Assembly (NCBI GenBank): GCA_001798105.1
Contig: MGRI01000112.1
Span: 329-9,419, forward strand
Length of the DNA stretch: 9,091 nucleotides
Direction: 5' to 3'
DNA from: Deltaproteobacteria bacterium RIFCSPHIGHO2_02_FULL_40_11
GTDB taxonomy: Bacteria; Bdellovibrionota; JACOXK01; 2-02-FULL-40-11
Shown: one piece after another, positions 7,525-9,091 of the stretch
Layout of the letters: every line of letters starts with the position of its first letter
Position numbering within the stretch: the first letter of the stretch is position 1
Notes under the pieces: generated by a model
The model's database searches: none
Seen by the model: only the letters and a program-made list of their open reading frames with translations
Told to the model about the DNA's origin: nothing
Position numbers and translations under genes: made by a program

Positions 7525-8247
7525 GGGGCCCAACTGACGGGCGGGAACGCCGGCCCAAACGGTATGAGAAGGGGCAACGGTATCTTTTTTAAAAACCGTT
7601 CCGGCCGCAACCATCACGCCATCTCCAATTTCAACCCCGGGAACAATAATCGCCATAATGCCGAGCGTACAGTTTTTTCCAATTTTTACTTTTTTAACAA
7701 CCAATTCATTGTGTTCAGCCAAATGGGCCACCAACGTCACATCTCCCCCCACGGCTGTATTGTCTCCAATTTCTAAAAGACAACTATCGCCAATAATGGC
7801 TGTATTGATTTGAACATTTCTCCCAATTTTGGCCCCCATCATGCGGTGAAAAAGAACAATTAAAGGCGTAACTCTTAAAAAATTAATACAGGTATAGCGC
7901 ACAATTAAAATGAGACTATTATAGGTTGCCCACTGAATGGCCGGCCAGGAAAAATAATAGTATCTGCCCTCCTGGATATTTAGACGCATCAGCCATCTAA
8001 AAAAAGGAACCACAAAAATGACAACCACACAGTATAAAAAGAAAGCCAAAGACACGACGATGGAAAGCACAAACAGGCGAAGCACAATGGGCCAAGCCAC
8101 AGTCCCCTGCCAGTAGGCATACACTGCGTACACAGAAGGGAACATGGAAATGCCAATAATGATGGCGCATTGAATATATAAGGTGAGTGTTAAGCACAGC
8201 TGAATCGGGGTAATGAGCCCTGGATATTTTCGGGTTAACTTTTCCAT
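7504..8247 (-). CDS. Membrane-anchored hexapeptide-repeat acyltransferase (LpxA-fold)
   Basis: Likely transfers an acetyl or other acyl group to a sugar, peptide or lipid acceptor at the inner membrane. I chose the ATG at 8247 (247 residues); an upstream TTG at 8283 would add 12 residues but would overlap the divergent gene and falls on a -35-like box. Two hydrophobic segments (about 15-45 and 52-83) anchor the protein, and a shorter hydrophobic stretch lies near 108-133. From about residue 138 there are left-handed beta-helix repeats: GAKIGRNVQINT, IGDNTAVGGDVTL, VKIGKNCTLGIMAIIVPG, VEIGDGVMVAAGTV. The end, WAGVPARQLG, is the typical closing motif of hexapeptide acetyltransferases. H175 or H179 (VAHLAEH) could be the catalytic histidine. 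Similar TM-plus-hexapeptide arrangements are known at the C-termini of some NRPS-like proteins (Pls type), but no adenylation domain is present here. The specific substrate is unknown. Confidence 0.88.
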   Translation of the reverse strand: MEKLTRKYPGLITPIQLCLTLTLYIQCAIIIGISMFPSVYAVYAYWQGTVAWPIVLRLFVLSIVVSLAFFLYCVVVIFVVPFFRWLMRLNIQEGRYYYFSWPAIQWATYNSLILIVRYTCINFLRVTPLIVLFHRMMGAKIGRNVQINTAIIGDSCLLEIGDNTAVGGDVTLVAHLAEHNELVVKKVKIGKNCTLGIMAIIVPGVEIGDGVMVAAGTVFKKDTVAPSHTVWAGVPARQLGPLNPSSF

Positions 8248-8263
8248 GAAATCAGCGTATAAG
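8235..8263 (+). promoter_or_regulatory. Putative promoter of the ureohydrolase gene (leaderless geometry)
   Basis: -35 TTAACT (8235-8240), a 17-base spacer, and -10 TATAAG (8258-8263, 5/6 match). The expected start is about 7 bases downstream, at or next to the ATG at 8270, so the mRNA would be leaderless. This agrees with the lack of a Shine-Dalgarno before that ATG. The -35 lies inside the divergent acyltransferase gene. Confidence 0.4.
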
Positions 8264-8283
8264 AAAAATATGTCTGCCGTCAA
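8256..8283 (-). promoter_or_regulatory. Putative promoter of the acyltransferase gene, overlapping the opposite -10 box
   Basis: On the minus strand: -35 TTGACG (8278-8283, 5/6 match), a 16-base spacer, and -10 TATACG (8256-8261, 4/6 match). The expected start is near 8249-8250, only 2-3 bases before the ATG at 8247, so the transcript would be nearly leaderless. The -10 shares bases 8258-8261 (TATA) with the plus-strand -10. Confidence 0.38.
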
Positions 8284-9091
8284 TGAACTTGAAAGTTTTT
8301 TACGCCCGCCTGGGCTGGGGCTTTACACGGTTTCAACGGGAGCTGGGATGGCTGAATCTCTTTTGAAAAAGATTTATGGGGGAGATCCCCGCTTTCGCGG
8401 GGATGACAAAAGCTTTCGCGGGGATGACTTTGTTCAACAAAAATGGAAGCTTGCGTTTCGAAAAATAAAACAGGCAAAAGTAATTTTACTGGGGTTCCCT
8501 TCAGACAATGGTGCAGGCATCAAGCGCGGTTCTAATTTTGCACCTCTGGAAATTCGGCACCACTTATACCAAAACAAAAAATTTAAAACATGGATTCAAA
8601 AAAATACGGTTGTCGATCTGGGAGATATTCTTGTCATCCCGCAACTCTTAGAAGATGAAATGCTCTCTTCTGCGCAAAAGAAAAAAAGCCAAATTGCGCT
8701 CTATGGAAAGAAAACCAATTTACCTGTCAGCCCGCTTTCCCTTTTAGAAAAAACGGCGAATCTTATTTTTAAACTCAACCCAAAAGCAAAACTCATGACA
8801 TTGGGGGGGGACCATTCCATGAGTTGGCCCCTCATTTGCGCCTATCATGCCCATCACAGCCCTTTTTCCATTTTACATTTTGACGCCCACACCGATCTTT
8901 TAAAATCCAGGCTTGGCGTTGACCACTGCTATGGCACGTGGGCCTATCATGCCAATCAAAAAATTGGGAAAAAACAACGGTTGGTCCAAGTGGGCATTCG
9001 CGCCTCTCAAAAACCCAAAAAACATTGGGAAAGCACGTTGGATGTTAAGCAATTTTGGGCCAAAGAAATTTTAAAAGATCCAATTTCAAGT
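8270..9091 (+). CDS. Ureohydrolase (arginase/agmatinase/formimidoylglutamase family), N-terminal part, truncated by window edge
   Basis: Family enzymes hydrolyse a guanidino or related group with a binuclear Mn centre in the cytosol. The frame is open from ATG 8270 to the last base (274 codons, no stop). The core begins near residue 70 with VILLGFPSDNGAGIKRGSNFAP and EIR, matching the family's first conserved block. Metal-ligand motifs follow: GGDHS (H182) and FDAHTD (D205, H207, D209). DHCYGTWAYH (219-228) fits the conserved His block after the second motif. The last metal motif (SxDxD) would lie beyond the window. The start has no Shine-Dalgarno but fits a leaderless promoter; ATG 8348 is the fallback. 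The N-terminal extension of about 69 residues includes GGDPRFRGDDKSFRGDDF, encoded by a REP-like insert. Guanine repeats eight times in the GGDH codons (8803-8810). Substrate (arginine, agmatine, formiminoglutamate, other) cannot be decided from what is visible. Confidence 0.9.
   Translation, partial: MSAVNELESFLRPPGLGLYTVSTGAGMAESLLKKIYGGDPRFRGDDKSFRGDDFVQQKWKLAFRKIKQAKVILLGFPSDNGAGIKRGSNFAPLEIRHHLYQNKKFKTWIQKNTVVDLGDILVIPQLLEDEMLSSAQKKKSQIALYGKKTNLPVSPLSLLEKTANLIFKLNPKAKLMTLGGDHSMSWPLICAYHAHHSPFSILHFDAHTDLLKSRLGVDHCYGTWAYHANQKIGKKQRLVQVGIRASQKPKKHWESTLDVKQFWAKEILKDPISS
8384..8428. repeat. REP-like palindrome with partial tandem copy, in frame inside the ureohydrolase gene
   Basis: A perfect 8-bp stem ATCCCCGC (8385-8392) and GCGGGGAT (8397-8404) closes a TTTC loop. 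The 17 bases 8391-8407 (GCTTTCGCGGGGATGAC) recur exactly at 8412-8428, a 21-base period that keeps the frame. The plus strand encodes RFRGDDKSFRGDD. The minus strand reads HPRESGDL, a peptide familiar from spurious translations of dispersed bacterial repeats of this type. The palindrome and direct repeat are visible here; dispersal in this genome is inferred. Confidence 0.8.

Noticed and set aside
8298..8428. A full-length repeat of about 130 bases, with 8298-8325 as its second end (the PAQAGVK-like side)
   Set aside because: The left part codes for a plausible native N-terminus (LRPPGLGLYTVSTG) and its palindromic match to the right end is poor. Only 8384-8428 is clearly repeat.
8280..8477. 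Minus-strand 65-residue protein with HPRESGDL and PAQAGVK
   Set aside because: These peptides are familiar spurious translations of dispersed repeats. The plus-strand frame carries a conserved ureohydrolase, so this is a shadow.
1..9091. A defence, phage or CRISPR-type system
   Set aside because: No nuclease/helicase defence cluster, integrase, repeat-spacer array or phage gene was found on either strand; the nuclease-like genes are standard repair enzymes.

Overview
The window looks like part of a Gram-negative chromosome of moderate-to-low GC. The evidence is an outer-membrane TolC-type protein, an RND inner-membrane transporter and a lipoprotein with a clear lipobox. A deltaproteobacterial or Bdellovibrionota-like host is a guess from general style only; nothing here fixes the taxon. 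No tRNA, rRNA, CRISPR array, transposase, phage gene or toxin-antitoxin pair was seen. No intergenic gap exceeds 50 bases.

Left part (2-6158, plus strand): four tightly packed genes. They are the 3' end of a bacterial family X DNA polymerase with its PHP domain (polX), endonuclease III (nth), a TolC-family outer-membrane efflux protein and a 1040-residue RND transporter. The junctions overlap by 4, about 8 and 14 bases, so one polycistronic message with translational coupling is likely. The first two genes belong to base excision repair and the last two form an efflux pair. No periplasmic adaptor (HlyD/MFP) gene lies with the pair. A large quasi-palindrome (1548-1635) sits on the nth/tolC junction and codes for part of the N-terminus of the TolC protein.

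Middle part (6155-8247, minus strand): a 433-residue lipoprotein of unknown function, convergent with the RND gene and overlapping its stop codon by 4 bases. Upstream of it is a membrane-anchored hexapeptide-repeat (LpxA-fold) acyltransferase. The lipoprotein gene has a good promoter of its own overlapping the end of the acyltransferase gene.

Right part (8270-9091, plus strand): the N-terminal 274 codons of an arginase/agmatinase-family ureohydrolase that runs off the window. It is divergent from the acyltransferase gene, with only 22 bases between the two ATGs. That gap holds overlapping, nearly mirror-image -10 boxes, and both predicted transcripts would be leaderless or nearly so. The ureohydrolase reading frame carries an in-frame REP-like palindrome and a partial second copy.

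Most of the window is ordinary housekeeping and envelope gene content. The points worth a second look are the hairpin at the start of tolC, the symmetric divergent promoter, the in-frame REP-like insert, and the repair-efflux gene cluster without an adaptor. I see no convincing new multi-gene system.
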